Assembly (NCBI GenBank): GCA_963989385.1
Contig: OZ022501.1
Span: 24,622,602 to 24,686,601, forward strand
Origin: Ctena decussata
Lineage: Eukaryota > Mollusca > Bivalvia > Lucinida > Lucinidae
Length of the DNA: 64,000 nt
Direction of reading: 5' to 3'
The notes below the pieces were generated by a model. That model saw only the letters and a program-made list of their open reading frames with translations, was not told where the DNA came from and ran no database searches. Each line of letters begins with the position of its first letter. Positions within the stretch are counted from its first letter, which is position 1. The translations under genes and the position numbers were made by a program. This document shows positions 9,798 to 22,400 of this stretch, piece by piece.

Positions 9798-11586
9798 TCA
9801 GACATGAAGCAAGTCAAATATAGGCACTTTATTGTCTATTCTGAGAATAGGTGAGCTGCATTCTAAGTTACGGTATTTCGTATTAACTACAAGGAGGACA
9901 GATCCATAAATTTCATACGGCACCGGAAGTGACATGCTAGACGACACGCGCCCGGATATGACGTCAACCGAACAAATGGTCTGCCGCATTCTAGCATCAT
10001 CCCCTATTAAAACACCACCATAAATCAATAATTCCTTATCTCTAAGAACAACACCAAAATTATATCGATTAAAGTCTGGAATTTGTGCTATTACTTCTGT
10101 TTCGGTGCTGCTCCCTTTTATCTTTATGACCTCTCCATTAGCTGTGACGACAAATATATTCTTGTTATCACAAACGGCTCTAGAAAAGCTGCAGGGATTC
10201 GGAAGATGGCACATTAGCGTACATGTGTTTGTCTTTGTATCGAATACCTGTACGCTGTCAGCAATTTCAGCATCCTCTCGTGGACAGTTATTCAGCACCC
10301 CACCAAATATGTAGATTTTACCGCCAAGACTTGCAGAAGACGCGCTATGAACTGGTGCGATTAGTTCCCCTACAATGCCCCAAGAGTCTTCTTCCAAACT
10401 ATAAGCAAGCACTTGACTATTTATGTTTCCCAGTGAAACACCCCCGAAGATGAATAGGTGGTCATCTTGAGCGGTCATTGTATGTTTCTGGAGAGGAACA
10501 ATCATCTCTTTTTTTTCTTTCCAAGTACCGCTTACACCGTTGTACTGTAAGTTTAAGCTTGCTACCGATTTCCCACCTGTTATATACAAAGAATCTCCGT
10601 AGACACAACACGCAAAATCTTTGCCGATACCACGATGATGTCCCTTTAGGTTGACCCATTTGCTTTGTTGGTTACTGTACCCCAACAACCCCTTTAAACC
10701 TGACGGTTTTTTTTTCGCCCAGTAACACAGGGATTTGCTCCATACCTGTACAGGCTCTCAGAGACAGTGACAGGTTTCCATGCTGATCCTTGTGGAATTT
10801 ATATGTAAAGGCTTCTTTTATAATGTCTAATGCTTCGTCGAACTTGCGGCACAGCGGATGAAATGACAACTTTTCGACAAGATATTTTATGTTAAGCTGA
10901 CTTGGGGAACAACATTTCAGCAACGACGTCAGTTTATCTTCTCTTGTTTTGTCAAAGTTAATCCAAGACAGCACGGCGTCAAAAACTATTTCTTCCTTTT
11001 GAACCAAAAGGTTTGAATCTTCGATCAGTCTCTTAAACTCTTCAAAATCAAGAGTGAGCAAAATTTCGTCAGCGGCAAGATCGGTGAAGTGGGAGAGAAT
11101 GTAGATCCACGTGCAATCTTGAAGATCTGACATTTGCAAAGTTTTCGCAATTTTCCACACTTCGATGCAGTTGTGAACCTGAAGGTTTGTTTTGAAATAG
11201 TTTATGCAAATGTCTTTCAGAAACTTCATTTGCAACATCCCTGCTATTCGCAAATATTCTTGTATCTCCTCTGTGCCCTTCTGACATAGGGCTCGCACAT
11301 TTTCTCCGCTTTCATCATAAATGAGTTCTAGTATGGACTCAAAGACCTCTGGCTGAATATCAGTAAGTACAGATTGGTTTTGCACAACCTCTTTCATTCC
11401 GGAAGTGAACATGGCCTGAAAATAGTCTGAAACCGCTGCTAGAACTACTTTATGAGAGCGGAAGATTTTGTCGCCTACGATGATCTCAAAGTCGGTACAA
11501 ACATCTTGGTACCAGAGGCTCGACAACCCACCTTGTATGTAACGAGCAACATCAACCATTCCACCGGTCACGTTACCAGATGCCAT
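9798..11586 (-). CDS. KLHL-like BTB-BACK-Kelch gene, one frameshift
   Basis: Proteins of this family act as substrate adaptors for CUL3 ubiquitin ligases. ATG at 11586 opens a 304-codon frame. Residues about 20-125 are a BTB domain (DFEIIVGDKIFRSHKVVLAA), and about 130-235 a BACK domain (VFDAVLSWINFD). The second frame (10688-9798, 296 codons) holds Kelch blades, seen as LYITGG, LFIFGGV, IYIFGGV and LLIYGGV. The frames overlap at 10672-10688. A one-base change in an A9 run (T9 at 10707-10715) would join them into roughly 590 residues, normal for KLHL proteins. Otherwise it is a single open coding exon. A polypyrimidine-AG acceptor lies just upstream (exon start 11596), suggesting an intron in the 5' UTR. 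The C-terminal 30 or so residues look unlike a Kelch blade. The frameshift may be a sequencing error or a sign of a pseudogene. I cannot name the orthologue. Confidence 0.9.
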
Positions 11587-11595
11587 ACTGAATTC

Positions 11596-11610
11596 GCTGC
11601 AATCAAAGTC
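11596..11610 (-). promoter_or_regulatory. Splice acceptor upstream of Kelch ATG
   Basis: On the minus strand the sequence TTGACTTTGATTGCAG precedes CGAATTCAGTATGG. It puts an acceptor 10 bp before the start codon. This fits a gene with a non-coding first exon further right, beyond the inverted-repeat element at 11664. Confidence 0.45.
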
Positions 11611-11663
11611 AAAAGTAAATGAGAGACACGTTTTATCATATTGGTTAAGCGAGATATACCACT

Positions 11664-12279
11664 GTCAGCTGGGGATAATTCTCAAAAATGGAGACATTTT
11701 CTGCATCGGGGGACATTGCCATATATACTCAAATGTATTTTGGCCATTTTTTGCACGATGTGTTAAAATTCTGTCTCCCGATCGGGAGACAGGACATGGC
11801 CTAAATATAGCGTTTCAGATTCAGTTGGTATCTTCTGCTTGCAAAGTTATCGCAAAACAAGCAATGCAATAAAATCACCAAGAAACTAAACAATTCTTAC
11901 AAGTTTGAAATCTGGAAACTAGACCAAGGTACGTCACGCATTTCTGAAGTAATCGCAAGGGTGCACTTTTTAGAAGCAACGGATGAAAATTAGATTTTTG
12001 TTGGACTGGTTTCTCCCAATCTGGTTTTAATATGCACTTTTTGAAAGTAAACTGCCCAGGGCAGTCTATAAATAAGTCATTTATCACACTGTCTCCCGAT
12101 GAGGAGAATGTCCTCCAAATCGGAGACATTTTTGTCTCCAAAACGAGAGACATCCATCTGATCGAGGGACATTTCATTGTTTCAGGATGTGCGTATTTTA
12201 TAACAGAACTTGTCCTAAAACAGAGACAGTCGCTGAATATGGAGATTGTCTCCATATTTGAGAATTATCCCCAGCTGAC
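11664..12279. repeat. 616-bp terminal-inverted-repeat element
   Basis: The left end GTCAGCTGGGGATAATTCTC is matched by the inverted right end GAGAATTATCCCCAGCTGAC. The interior is full of GTCTCC/GGAGAC pairs, for example near 11775, 12090, 12120 and 12240. No transposase is visible and the open frames inside are short and mutually incompatible. It is a non-autonomous element, probably sitting in the 5' region of the Kelch gene. Confidence 0.7.
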
Positions 12280-12534
12280 TGTTGAGATCGAATTCTGATC
12301 ACCACGGATACCTCCCCTTGTCCTTTTTTTAGGACACGTTCGACACAATTACATGGGTTAACTCGAGCAATACACAAGAACACCTGAGTATTGCTTGGGT
12401 TTACCCACTAGTAGTTATTCCGAACGCGCTCTCAGTTGGCTATTCTGTCTACCTGACTTAGTATGGAACTAGGTTGAATCACTTGTGTGTTTTTAATGAA
12501 GAGCCTGTTTGAAGTGGTCACCCACACTGTAAAA

Positions 12535-12901
12535 ATCGCGCTTAGCTATAAAACACAAGTGGTTACATGTTTAGGTGTAAACATGTTTAGGAATATTTCA
12601 TATAGCTAAACATGTACGCCTTTTCTATTATTTTCCCAGACCAAGTCTGCTAATCATGTTTTATTCTGTTACGCGTTTCGGATGAATCCATTCTCTCTTT
12701 TCCCCGTTGAAGAATGAAAAAAAGAGACGAAAATGTTGACAGCGGAAATTTACAAAATAAACGGTAAATATAACTAGTTTTGTACATGTTTAATTTCTAA
12801 ACATAAACCTAAACATGTTAAAAATTGAACATGTTACGATTTAAACACATAAAAACTCGGGCTGCATTTTTTGTTAACATTCTAAACACATTTTTACAGT
12901 G
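12535..12901. repeat. 367-bp inverted-repeat element, CACTGTAAAAA ends
   Basis: The ends are CACTGTAAAAATCGCG on the left and a TTTTTACAGTG terminus on the right. The interior repeats TAAACATG/CATGTTTA about eight times in both orientations. There is no coding sequence. This is a MITE-like element. Confidence 0.65.
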
Positions 12902-13020
12902 CAAGGAAAACAAACAAATAAAAAAAACCCGGCTGCTTTAGGCAGGTCCTTAATGCAAGTTCATTTGCACTATATTCTGGTTCAAGGGACACAAAAAAGT
13001 GACTGCTTAAACTGGCCATA

Positions 13021-13199
13021 GTCCTGGGTAAATTCGGACAGTGACATTGTTTCCTTAATATGTCAGTTGTTTGGAGTGAAAACAAAATTAACTGGGCAAA
13101 CAGTGAAAATCCTCATTATGAGCCGTCTCATCAGGATTTTCACTGTTTGCAATGGTTTGTCCGAATTTACCCGTTGTCCGAAGTTACCCAACTCGACCT
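13021..13199. repeat. FB-2 (TA-flanked MITE), left-truncated copy
   Basis: The right end carries TCCGAATTTACCCGTTGTCC then GAAGTTACCCAACTCGACC, followed by TA. The left side starts inside the terminal repeat at GGTAAATTCGGACAG. The centre holds an inverted pair of GTGAAAATCCTCAT and GATTTTCAC. Fuller copies lie at 32485, 57529 and 60588. Confidence 0.7.
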
Positions 13200-13948
13200 T
13201 AGTCACGGTCATGTACAATGACGATACTGCAGTGAGAAGCTAGTAGCAATACCTCTCGATAAAGTATTTCATTTTTTTTTTACCACTTCGAATCGAGCAA
13301 ACGGGCCTTTGAGACATGTGATCCTTTAATAGAGGTGACCACATAAGCAGGTTTGACTGTATTTCCGAATACTCACAGCATAGACACTGAAAATGATTTA
13401 AATGATTTTTTTGATAAATTTTTATGAAGTTTTGTGTGCGTGTTTATGAAGTAAATCAAGTCACGCGTCTGTATATGATTTCTCCTCTTGGGGTGGGGCC
13501 GAGGAGGGGAGTGTGTATGTGTGTGTGTGGGGTGGGGGGGGGGGAGGATATGTAACAAGATTTTTTGTGACAGAAGTTGTGGCTGGGAAGTTGAAGACTA
13601 CTAAATAAATATGATAGGCTGGTATATTTAGCAGGCGTTAATGACTATAGGTATTCCATCTAATGATTTGTGTATCTAGGGATTCACCTTTCTGAGGCAC
13701 ACCCAGAATGCCGCTATAATGTATAATTGGCCAATGCAACGACAACTTAGCACGTCACATAGTCCTACACTCAAAATCGTACGTGTTCAACGTCCCACAG
13801 TAAGTCCGTGATTTTCTCTTACGTTTGATTGAGGGATGTATGCTTGTTTAGTTTCGAAAAGGTGAATTGTGAAATATAAGCCTACCATATTGAATATCAG
13901 TCGGAGTCATTAGTCAGTACACATACATTCAAGCACAAACATATACAT
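13200..13948. other. Unassigned, with GT/G-rich microsatellite
   Basis: No gene seen. A GTGTGTATGTGTGTGTGTGG tract followed by a long G run occupies about 13510-13547. The opposite-strand frame across it is low complexity. Confidence 0.6.
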
Positions 13949-14012
13949 CCCATCGGGCACACAACATTGAATCAATATTGACTCACGTTGATTCAACGTT
14001 GCGAGCACGGGT
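13949..14012. repeat. FB-3 fragment (AACGTTGAATC family)
   Basis: CCCATCGGGCACACAACATT leads into GAATCAATATTGACTCACG and TTGATTCAACGTTG. It then ends without the mirrored GGGCAC terminus. This is a partial copy of the family seen in full at 43403 and 46348. Confidence 0.55.
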
Positions 14013-14804
14013 TTGCCACGACTGCATATGAGCTTCGGGCATATAGTTTTGTTCCCACAGGGGCTGCCAGTAAGAATGACAGTTTATTCACAGTGTTTCT
14101 TGCCTGTAGAATAGTATATTCGTGGTACTGCCGACCAAACTCTTAAACTGTCCTCATTACCCAAAATTCTGAAAAATACGAATAAGATACTTTAAAGTTT
14201 TACCTGAGAAGAAAATATACCGGGCCGTCCTTTTTTTATCTTCCTCTTTCGTTTTCTAATTATTGCTTACCTCCCCTCGCACACACACGCATAAAGCTCG
14301 ATTTATAAGGGAACAAACCTTTAGCTTTCTAAAGTGTAAAGAAAATACAGTTTTGTGTCTCTTTATTCGGTGCACTCGCCAAAGATGATTCCATAACAGA
14401 CTTCAATGTTGGGTGGAAAAGGCTAGGATAAGATTTTAAAGCTTCATTCCCGCCCCGTGTCTCAGCTAGCTACTTTGCATGTAGGCTTAGCAGTGTTTAT
14501 CGAACTGCAAATATACTGCAAAAAGGGACTTATTTCAGAGATCCAAATTTTCACCTACCCCTTACAATAATAGTTTTCATAGTCACTGTTAAAACTCCTT
14601 TATAATGCATATGTCTACATACAGTCGTTTGACCGGTGTTGACGCACTTTTAATTGATCGTGTAGTGCGCGTTCAATTCTCAATTATTCCTTGATTTCTC
14701 TGTACCATAAAATATCTCAAAGTCTCTTCTCCAAGGCATGTTGTTTTCGTGCAGAAATTATTCAGGAGTCCAGATAAATGTTACGATAAAGTAAGGTGGT
14801 CTTT
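14013..14804. other. Unassigned
   Basis: No coding region, RNA gene or repeat recognised on either strand. Confidence 0.3.
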
Positions 14805-15202
14805 TAGCCTGTTCCGGCGGCCTTTTTCAGTTTCGGCGCACCAACAGATTGTTTGCCATACCGAGAATGTAAGGCCTCGGGCTCCGAAACGGTTAATTGT
14901 TTGCTTATTACTAGCTCAGTGAAAGATGATTTTATGCAAAAAGCGGCTGTTTGAAATCGCGATTATTCGAAACAACACATTAAATAACTCCGAAAAACTA
15001 ATTCAGCCATTCAGTGATCCGAAAACGTAATGCCTAACGTTGTATTAATAAATTTAGTGATCAAAGGATACCATCGTTTCCAAATAATGTCACCAGATGG
15101 TTTTTTACCATGAATATACTAATGGACATGACGAGAATGTCACTGGGTACCTCGGAAATAAGATTCCGTGAAAGCGAAATATTTATCCGCCGGAATAGGC
15201 TA
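14805..15202. repeat. Inverted-repeat element, TTTAGCCTRTTCCGGCGG ends
   Basis: TAGCCTGTTCCGGCGG at 14805 is mirrored by CCGCCGGAATAGGCTA ending at 15202. A further partial copy of the end, GTCGGAATAGGCTAAA, occurs near 15571-15586, so the true right boundary is uncertain. The interior is non-coding. Confidence 0.5.
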
Positions 15203-16070
15203 AATAGGCTAATGAGTCAAAAATCAAAATAAACAAAGCAAACAATTTTATTTGCCATTGGCATTTATCAGAAGAGCTTCCTTATAGAATGGGGATTCGA
15301 TATATTTATATTCCTACCACATATCTGTTTACACAGATATTGTCCTTACCGTTTTTCACAACTGGTCTGAAAACACGTTAAAATTGTCTTGGTAAATATG
15401 CATTGTTTGCCAGTTTCAAACCCAGTTTTCAGTACCTTTATACTGAAACGAACCCATTACTATATTTGCCTTTGACTAGTAAGTGTTGACAAGAATGTCG
15501 ATAAAAGTATCTGGCCGAAACCTTGTTTAACGCCGGAGATAAACTCGAAATACTTCGAAACAGGCGAGTGCGTCGGAATAGGCTAAACGAGTGTATTTAT
15601 GCCAAAAGTCTCAACTTTTGCTTCCCGAAGAAGCTACAATAATTTGTTAAAAAATATGCAAATTTGCATATATACTGCCAGAGGTCCTTCTCTTGTGGAA
15701 GGTCAGGTAGTTTCCCGGGAACGCAGGTTTTCGCCTACTGAAATTTTCATGAAGTGGCCGTTAAGAACACATACACATTATAAGAGATTGTTGTTCCGAC
15801 TATGACGCTCGCTGATTCCTGCATGCGTTTGGCAGAAAGCTATTTCTGGTGGTTGATGGTCTTAATAACTTTGCTATTGGTACTGATGCCAAATTTAAAA
15901 TAAATACCGACAGTTTTAGGAATTATGAAGTATCTAAACCGGAGAAACCTGAGTTGTGAGAATCGGAATAACAACATTTTTCTAACTGAAAATGAAAGTA
16001 GGCACAAAATTCTTATCAGGTCGTTGCGCTGACGTTGATTCGCCGTTTCAACGTTGAAAATGCCCACTGG
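15203..16070. other. Unassigned AT-rich stretch
   Basis: No gene recognised. A short AACGTTGA-type fragment lies near 16030-16070. Confidence 0.3.
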
Positions 16071-16095
16071 TAGACAGCTGAGTCCTGGGTTCGAG

Positions 16096-16225
16096 GTTAT
16101 AAAACTTGAGAATAATCTCAAACTCAAAATAAAGCACACTGATTGGCTGCTTCCGAGAACATGCTCGGAAGCAGCCAATAATTTTGCTTTATTTTTAGTT
16201 TGAGCATGTACTCAAGTTTTATAAC
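16096..16225. repeat. 130-bp foldback element
   Basis: The arms are near-perfect inverted copies. GTTATAAAACTTGAG pairs with CTCAAGTTTTATAAC, and GATTGGCTGCTTCCGAG pairs with CTCGGAAGCAGCCAAT around a short AACATG centre. It appears to lie inside the first, degenerate 68-bp satellite unit: AGCTGAGTCCTGG precedes it and CCTGGAATGGACAGG follows. Confidence 0.8.
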
Positions 16226-16280
16226 ATCTGGGCCTGGAATGGACAGGCGCGTACTTTCGTCTCCAAAAGAGGGCAATCAA

Positions 16281-16473
16281 CACACCGGATAGGCGGCAAT
16301 CGAAACCCCTCATAAAATGGATTAACGCGGATCAAAAGCGGCGTTTTCGATTGCAAAACAGCGTTTTCGATTGCAAATTGTCGTGAATTTGCAATCGAAA
16401 ACGCTGTTTCTATCTGTTTTTCATCCGCGTTGGTCGACTGCACGAGGTTTTCGATTGCCGACTACCCGGTGTG
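16281..16473. repeat. 193-bp inverted-repeat element within satellite edge
   Basis: The ends ACACCGGATAGGCGGCAATC and GATTGCCGACTACCCGGTGT are inverted copies. Inside, GCGTTTTCGATTGCAAA recurs directly and inverted. It interrupts a satellite unit between AAGAGGGCAAT and GGAGGTGAATCTAC. The overlapping frame is not a gene. Confidence 0.75.
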
Positions 16474-16496
16474 ATCACTGGAGGTGAATCTACATC

Positions 16497-19400
16497 TTAG
16501 TCCTGGAATGGACAGGCACACACTTTCGTCTCCAAGAGGCAAGACGGCAATATTTGAGGTGAATCTACAATTTATTCCTGGAATGGGCAGGCACATACTT
16601 TCATCTCCAAGATGAATGAATTGATGACTTGAGCTTTAACGTCTTTTTAAACAGTATTTCAGTCATATTTGGGCAGTTGATGGGTAAAATGGCAGGCTGT
16701 GTGCAATAGAACCCGTTTACGATTGAAAAGATTCCCGCCTACAGAGGGGCTCGATAATTAATAGGCCTTATCAATAGGCCAGTGCTTAACCTATAGAGCT
16801 ACCGAGGCTTCTTATCTCCAAGAGGAAAATATTTGAGGTCAGTCTACAGCTGGGTTCTGGAATGAACAGGCATATGCTTTCAGTTACAAGAGGGCAATTA
16901 GAAGGGAGTCTACAGCTAAGTCCTGGAATGGACAGGGCAGTATTTGAGGGGAGTCTATAACTGAGTCCTGGAATGGACAGGCACATACTTTAATCTCCAA
17001 GAGGGCAATATTTTAAGAGAGTCTATATAGCTGGGTTCTGGAATGAACAGGCGCATACTTATATCTCCAAGAGGACAATATCTGAAGGGAGTCTACAGAT
17101 GAGTCCTGGAATGGACAGGCACATACTTTCATGCCAAAGAGGGCAATATTTGAGATGAGTCTATAGCTTAGTCATGGAATGGACAGATACATACTTTCAT
17201 CTCACATCGCCAAGATGGCAGTATTTGAGGGGAGTCTATAACTGACTTCTGGAATGGACAGGCACATATTTTCATCTCCGAGAGGGCAATATTTGAAGGG
17301 AGTCAACAGCTGAGTCCTGGAATGGAAGGCACCTACTTTCTTTTCCGAGTGGGCAATATTTGAGGCGAGTCTACATTTGTGTCCTGGTATGGACAGGCCC
17401 ATCCTTTTGTCGTCTAGAGAGCAATGTCTGAGGAGAGTCTACAGCTTAGTCCTTAAATGGACATGCTCATCCTTTTATCTGCTAGAGAGCAGTAACTGAG
17501 GGGAGTCTACAGCTTAGTCCTGGAATGGACAGGCCCTTTTATCTGCTAGACAACAATAACTGAGGTGAGTCTACAGCTTAGTCCTTAAATGGACAGGCTC
17601 ATCCTTTTATCTGCTAGAGAGCAGTAACTGCTGGGAGTCTACAGCTTTGTCCTTAAATGGACAGGCTCATCCTTTTTATCTGCTAGAGAGCAATATCTGA
17701 GATTAGTCTACAGCTCAGTCCTTAAATGTACAGGGCCATCTTTTTATCTGCTAGAGAGCAATAACTGAGGTGAGTCTACAGCTATGTCCTTAAATGGACA
17801 GACTCATCCTTTTATCTGCTAGAGAGCAATAACTGAGGTGAGTCTACTACAGCTTAGTCCTGGAATGGATATGTCCATCCTTTTATCTGCTAGAGAGCAA
17901 TAACTGAGGTGAGTCTACAGCTTAGTACTTAAATGGACAGGCTTATCATTTTATCTGCTAGAGAGCAATAACTGAGATGAGTCTACAGCTAAGACCTGGA
18001 ATGGACAGGTCGCTCTATTTATCTGCTAGAGAGCAATAACTGAGGCGAGTCTACAACTTAGTCCTTAAATGGACAGGCTCATCCTTTTATCTGCTAGAGA
18101 GCAATAACTGAGAGGAATGTACAGCTTAGTCCTTAAATGGACACGTCCATCCTTTTATCTGGTAGAGAGCAATACCTAAGGCGAGTCTACAGCTTAGTCC
18201 TAGAATGGACAGGTCCATCCTTTTATCTGCTAGAGAGCAATAACTGAGGGGAGTCTACAGCTTAGTCCTAGAATGGACAGGACCATCCTTTTATCTGCTA
18301 GAGAGCAATAACTGAGGCGAGTCTACAGCTTAGTCCTAGAATGAACAGGTCCATCCTTTTATCTTCTAGACAGCAATACCTGAGGGAAATCTACAGCATA
18401 GTCCTTAAATGGACATGTCCATCCTTTTATCTTCTAGAGAGCAAAAACTGAGGGGAGTCTACAGCTTAGTCCTTAAATGGACAGGCTAATCCTTTTATCT
18501 GCTAGAGAGCAATAAGTTAGGGGAATCTACAGACAAGTCCTGGAATCGACAGGTCCATCCTTTTATCTGCTAGAGAGCAGTGACTTAGGCGAGTCTACAG
18601 TTTAGTCCTTAAATAGACATGTCCATCCATTTATCTGCTAGAGAACAATAACTAAGGGGAGTCACCAAACTAGTCCTAGAATGGACAGGCCCATCCTTTT
18701 ATCTGCTAGAGAGCAGTACCTTAGGCGAGTCTAAAGCTTAGTCCTTAAATGGACAAGTTCATCCTTTTATCTGCTAGAGAGCAATAACTGAGGGGAATCT
18801 ACAAACTAGTCCTGGAATGGACAGGCTCATCCTTTTATGTGCTAGAGAGCAGTAACTGAGACGAGTCTACAGCTTAGTCCCGGAATGGACAGGCTTATAT
18901 TTTTATCTGCTAGAGAGCAATAACTGTGGGGAATCTACAGCTTGGTCCTTAAATGGACATGTCCATCCTTTTATCTGCTAGAGAGCAGTAACTGAGGCGA
19001 GTCTACAGCTTAGTCCCGGAATGGACAGGTCCATCCTTTTATCTTCTAGAAAGCAATAACTGAGGGGAATCTACAGCTTAGTCCTTAAATGGACATGTCC
19101 ATCCTTTTATCTTCTAGAGAGCAATAACTCTGGGGAGTCTACAGCTTAGTCCTTAAATGGACATGTCCATCTTTTTATCTGCTAGAGAGCAATAACTGAG
19201 GCGAGTCTACAGCTTAGTCCTTAAATGGACAGGCTCGTCCTTTTATCTGCTAGAGAGCAATTACTCAGGGGAATCTACAGCTTAGTCCTGGAATGGACAG
19301 TTCCATCCTTTTGTCGTCTAGAGAGCAGTTACTGAGGCGAGTCTACTCTGCTAGAGAGCAATAACTGAGGGGAGTTTACAGCTTAGTACTAAAATGGACA

Positions 19401-22400
19401 GGCCCATCCTTTTATCTGCTAGAGAGCAATAACTTAGGTGAGTCTACAGTTTAGTCCTCAAATGGACAGGCTTATCATTTTATCTGCTAGAGAGCAATAA
19501 CTGAGATGAGTCTACAGCTAAGACCTGGAATGGAAAGGTCCATCTATTTATCTGCTAGAGAGCAGTAACTGAGGCGAGTCTACAACTTAGTCCTTAAATG
19601 GACAGGCTCATCCTTTTATCTGCTAGAGAGTAATAACTGAGAGGAATCTACAGCTTAGTCCTTAAATGGACACGTCCATCCTTTTATCTGCTAGACAGCA
19701 ATAACTAAAGCGAGTCTACAGCTTAGTCCTAGAATGGTCAGGTCCATCCTTTTATCTGCTAGAGAGCAATAACTGAGGGGAGTCTACAGCTTAGTCCTAG
19801 AATGGACAGGACCATCCTTTTATGTGCTAGAGAGCAATAACTGAGACGAGTCTACAGCTTAGTCCTAGAAAGAACAGGTCCATCCTTTTATCTTCTAGAG
19901 AGCAATAACTGAGGGGAGTCTCTAGCTTAGTCCTTAAATGGACGGGCTCATCCTTTTATCTGCTAGAGAGCAATAACTGAGGGGAATCTACAGACTAGTC
20001 CTGGAATGGACAGGCTCATCCTTTTATCTGCTAGACAGCAATGACTGAGGTGAGTCTACAGCTTAGTCCTTAAATGGACAGGCTCATTCTTTATCTTTTA
20101 GAGATCAATAACTAAGGGGAATCTACAGACAAGTCCTGGAATGGATAGGTTCATCCTTTTATCTGCTAGAGAGCAGTAACGGAGGCGAGTCTACAGCTTA
20201 GTCCTTAAATGGACATGTCCATTCTTTTATCTGCTAGAGAGCCATAACTGAGGGGAGTCTACAAACTAGTCCTAGAATGGACAGGCTCATCCTTTTATCT
20301 GCTAGAGAGCAGTAACTGAGACGAGTCTAAAGATTAGTCCTTGAATGGACAAGTTCATCCTTTTATCTGCTAGAGAGCAATGACTGAGGGGAATCCACAG
20401 ACGACTCCTGGAATGGACAGGCTCATCCTTTTATCTGCTAGAGAGCAGTAACTGAGGCGAGTCTACAGCTTAGTCCCGGAATGGACAGGCTCATCTTTTA
20501 TCTGCTAGAGAGCAATAACTGAGGGGAATCTACAGCTTAGTCCTTAAATGGACATGTCCATCCTTTTATCTGCTAGAGAGCAGTAACTGAGGCGAGTCTA
20601 CAGCTTAGTCCGTGAATGGACAGGTCCATCCTTTTATCTTCTAGAGAGCAATAACTGAGGGGAATCTACAGCTTAGTCCTTAAATAGACATGTCCATCCT
20701 TTTATCTTCTAGAGAGCAATAACTGAGAGGAGTCTACAGCTTAGACCTTAAATGGACATGTCCATCTTTTTATCTGCTAGAGAGCAATAACTAAGGCGAG
20801 TCTACAGCTTAGTCCTTAAATGGACAGGCTCACCCTTTTATCTGCTAGAGAGCAATAACTCAGGGGAATCTACAGCTTAGTCCTGGAATGGACAGGTCCA
20901 TCCTTTTGTCGTCTAGAGAGCAGTTACTGGGGCGAGTCTACAGCTCAGTCTTTAAATGGACAGGCTCATCCTTTTATCTGCTAGAGAGCAATAACTGAGG
21001 GGAGTATACAGCTTAGTCCTGGAATGGACAGGTCCATCCTTTTATCTGCTAGAGAGCAGTAACTATGGCGAGTCTATAGCTTAGTCCTAGAATGGACACG
21101 ACCATCCTTTTATCTTCTAGAGAGCAATAACTGAGGGGAATTTACAGCTTAGTCCGTAAATGGACAGGTCCATCCTTTTATCTTCTAGAGAGCAATAACT
21201 GAGGGAAATCTACAGCATAGTTGTTAAATGGACATGTCCATCGATTTATCTGCTAGAGAGCAATCACTGAGGCGAGTCTACAGCTTAGTCCTAGAATGGA
21301 CAGGTCCATCCTTTTATCTGCTATAGAGCAAGAATTGAGGGGAGTCTACAGCTTAGTCCTAGAATGAACTGGTCCATCCTTTTATCTTTTAGAGAGCAAT
21401 AATTGAGGAGAATCTACAGCTTACTCCTTAAATGGACAGGCCCATCATTTTATCTACTAGAGAGCAATAACTGAGGGGAATCTACAGACTAGTCCTGGAA
21501 AGGACAGGCACGTATTTCATCTGGTAGAGGGCAATATTTGAGGTGAGTGTACACATGTGTCCTGGAACGGGCAGGCACATACTGTCATCTCCAAGAAGGC
21601 AATGTTTGACGTGAGTCTACAGTTTAGTCCTAGAATGGACAGGCACATACTTTCATCTCCAAGAAGGCAATATTTGACGTGAGTCTACAGTTTTGTCCTA
21701 GAATGGACAGGCACATACTTTCATCTCCAAGAAGGCAATATTTGACGTGAGTCTACAGTTTAGTCCTAGAATGGGCAGGCACATGCCTTCATCTTAAAGA
21801 AGGCAATATTTGACGTGAGTCTACGGTTAAGTCCTAGAATCGACAGGCACATACTTTCATCTCCAAGAAGGCAATATTTTACGTGAGTCTACAGTTAAGT
21901 CCTAGAATGAACAGGCACATACCTTTATCTTCACGAAAGCAATATTTGACGTGAGTCTACAGTTTAGTCCTAGAATGGACAGGCACATACTTTCACCTCC
22001 AAGAAGGCAATATTTGACGTGAGTCTACAGTTAAGTCCTAGAATGGGCAGGCACATACGTTCATCTCCAAGAAGGCAATAGTTGACGTGAGTCTACATTT
22101 TAGTCCTAGAATGGACGGTAACATACTTTCATCTCCGAAAAGGCAAAATTTGTCACGAGTCTACAGTTTAGTCCTAGAATGGACGGACAGATAACTTCAT
22201 CTTCAAGAAGGCAATATTTGACGCGAGTCTACAGTTTAGTCCTAGAATGGACGGGCACATACCATCATCTTCAAGAAGGCAATATTTGACGTGAGTCTAC
22301 AGTTTAAACATAGAATGGACGGGCACATACCTTTATCTTCAGGAAGGCAATATTTGACGTGCGTCTACAGTTAAGTCCTAGAATGGACGGGCACATACTT

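Noticed and set aside
12032..12298. 88-codon plus-strand frame
   Set aside because: It lies in the right half of a terminal-inverted-repeat element and runs through its GTCTCC subrepeats.
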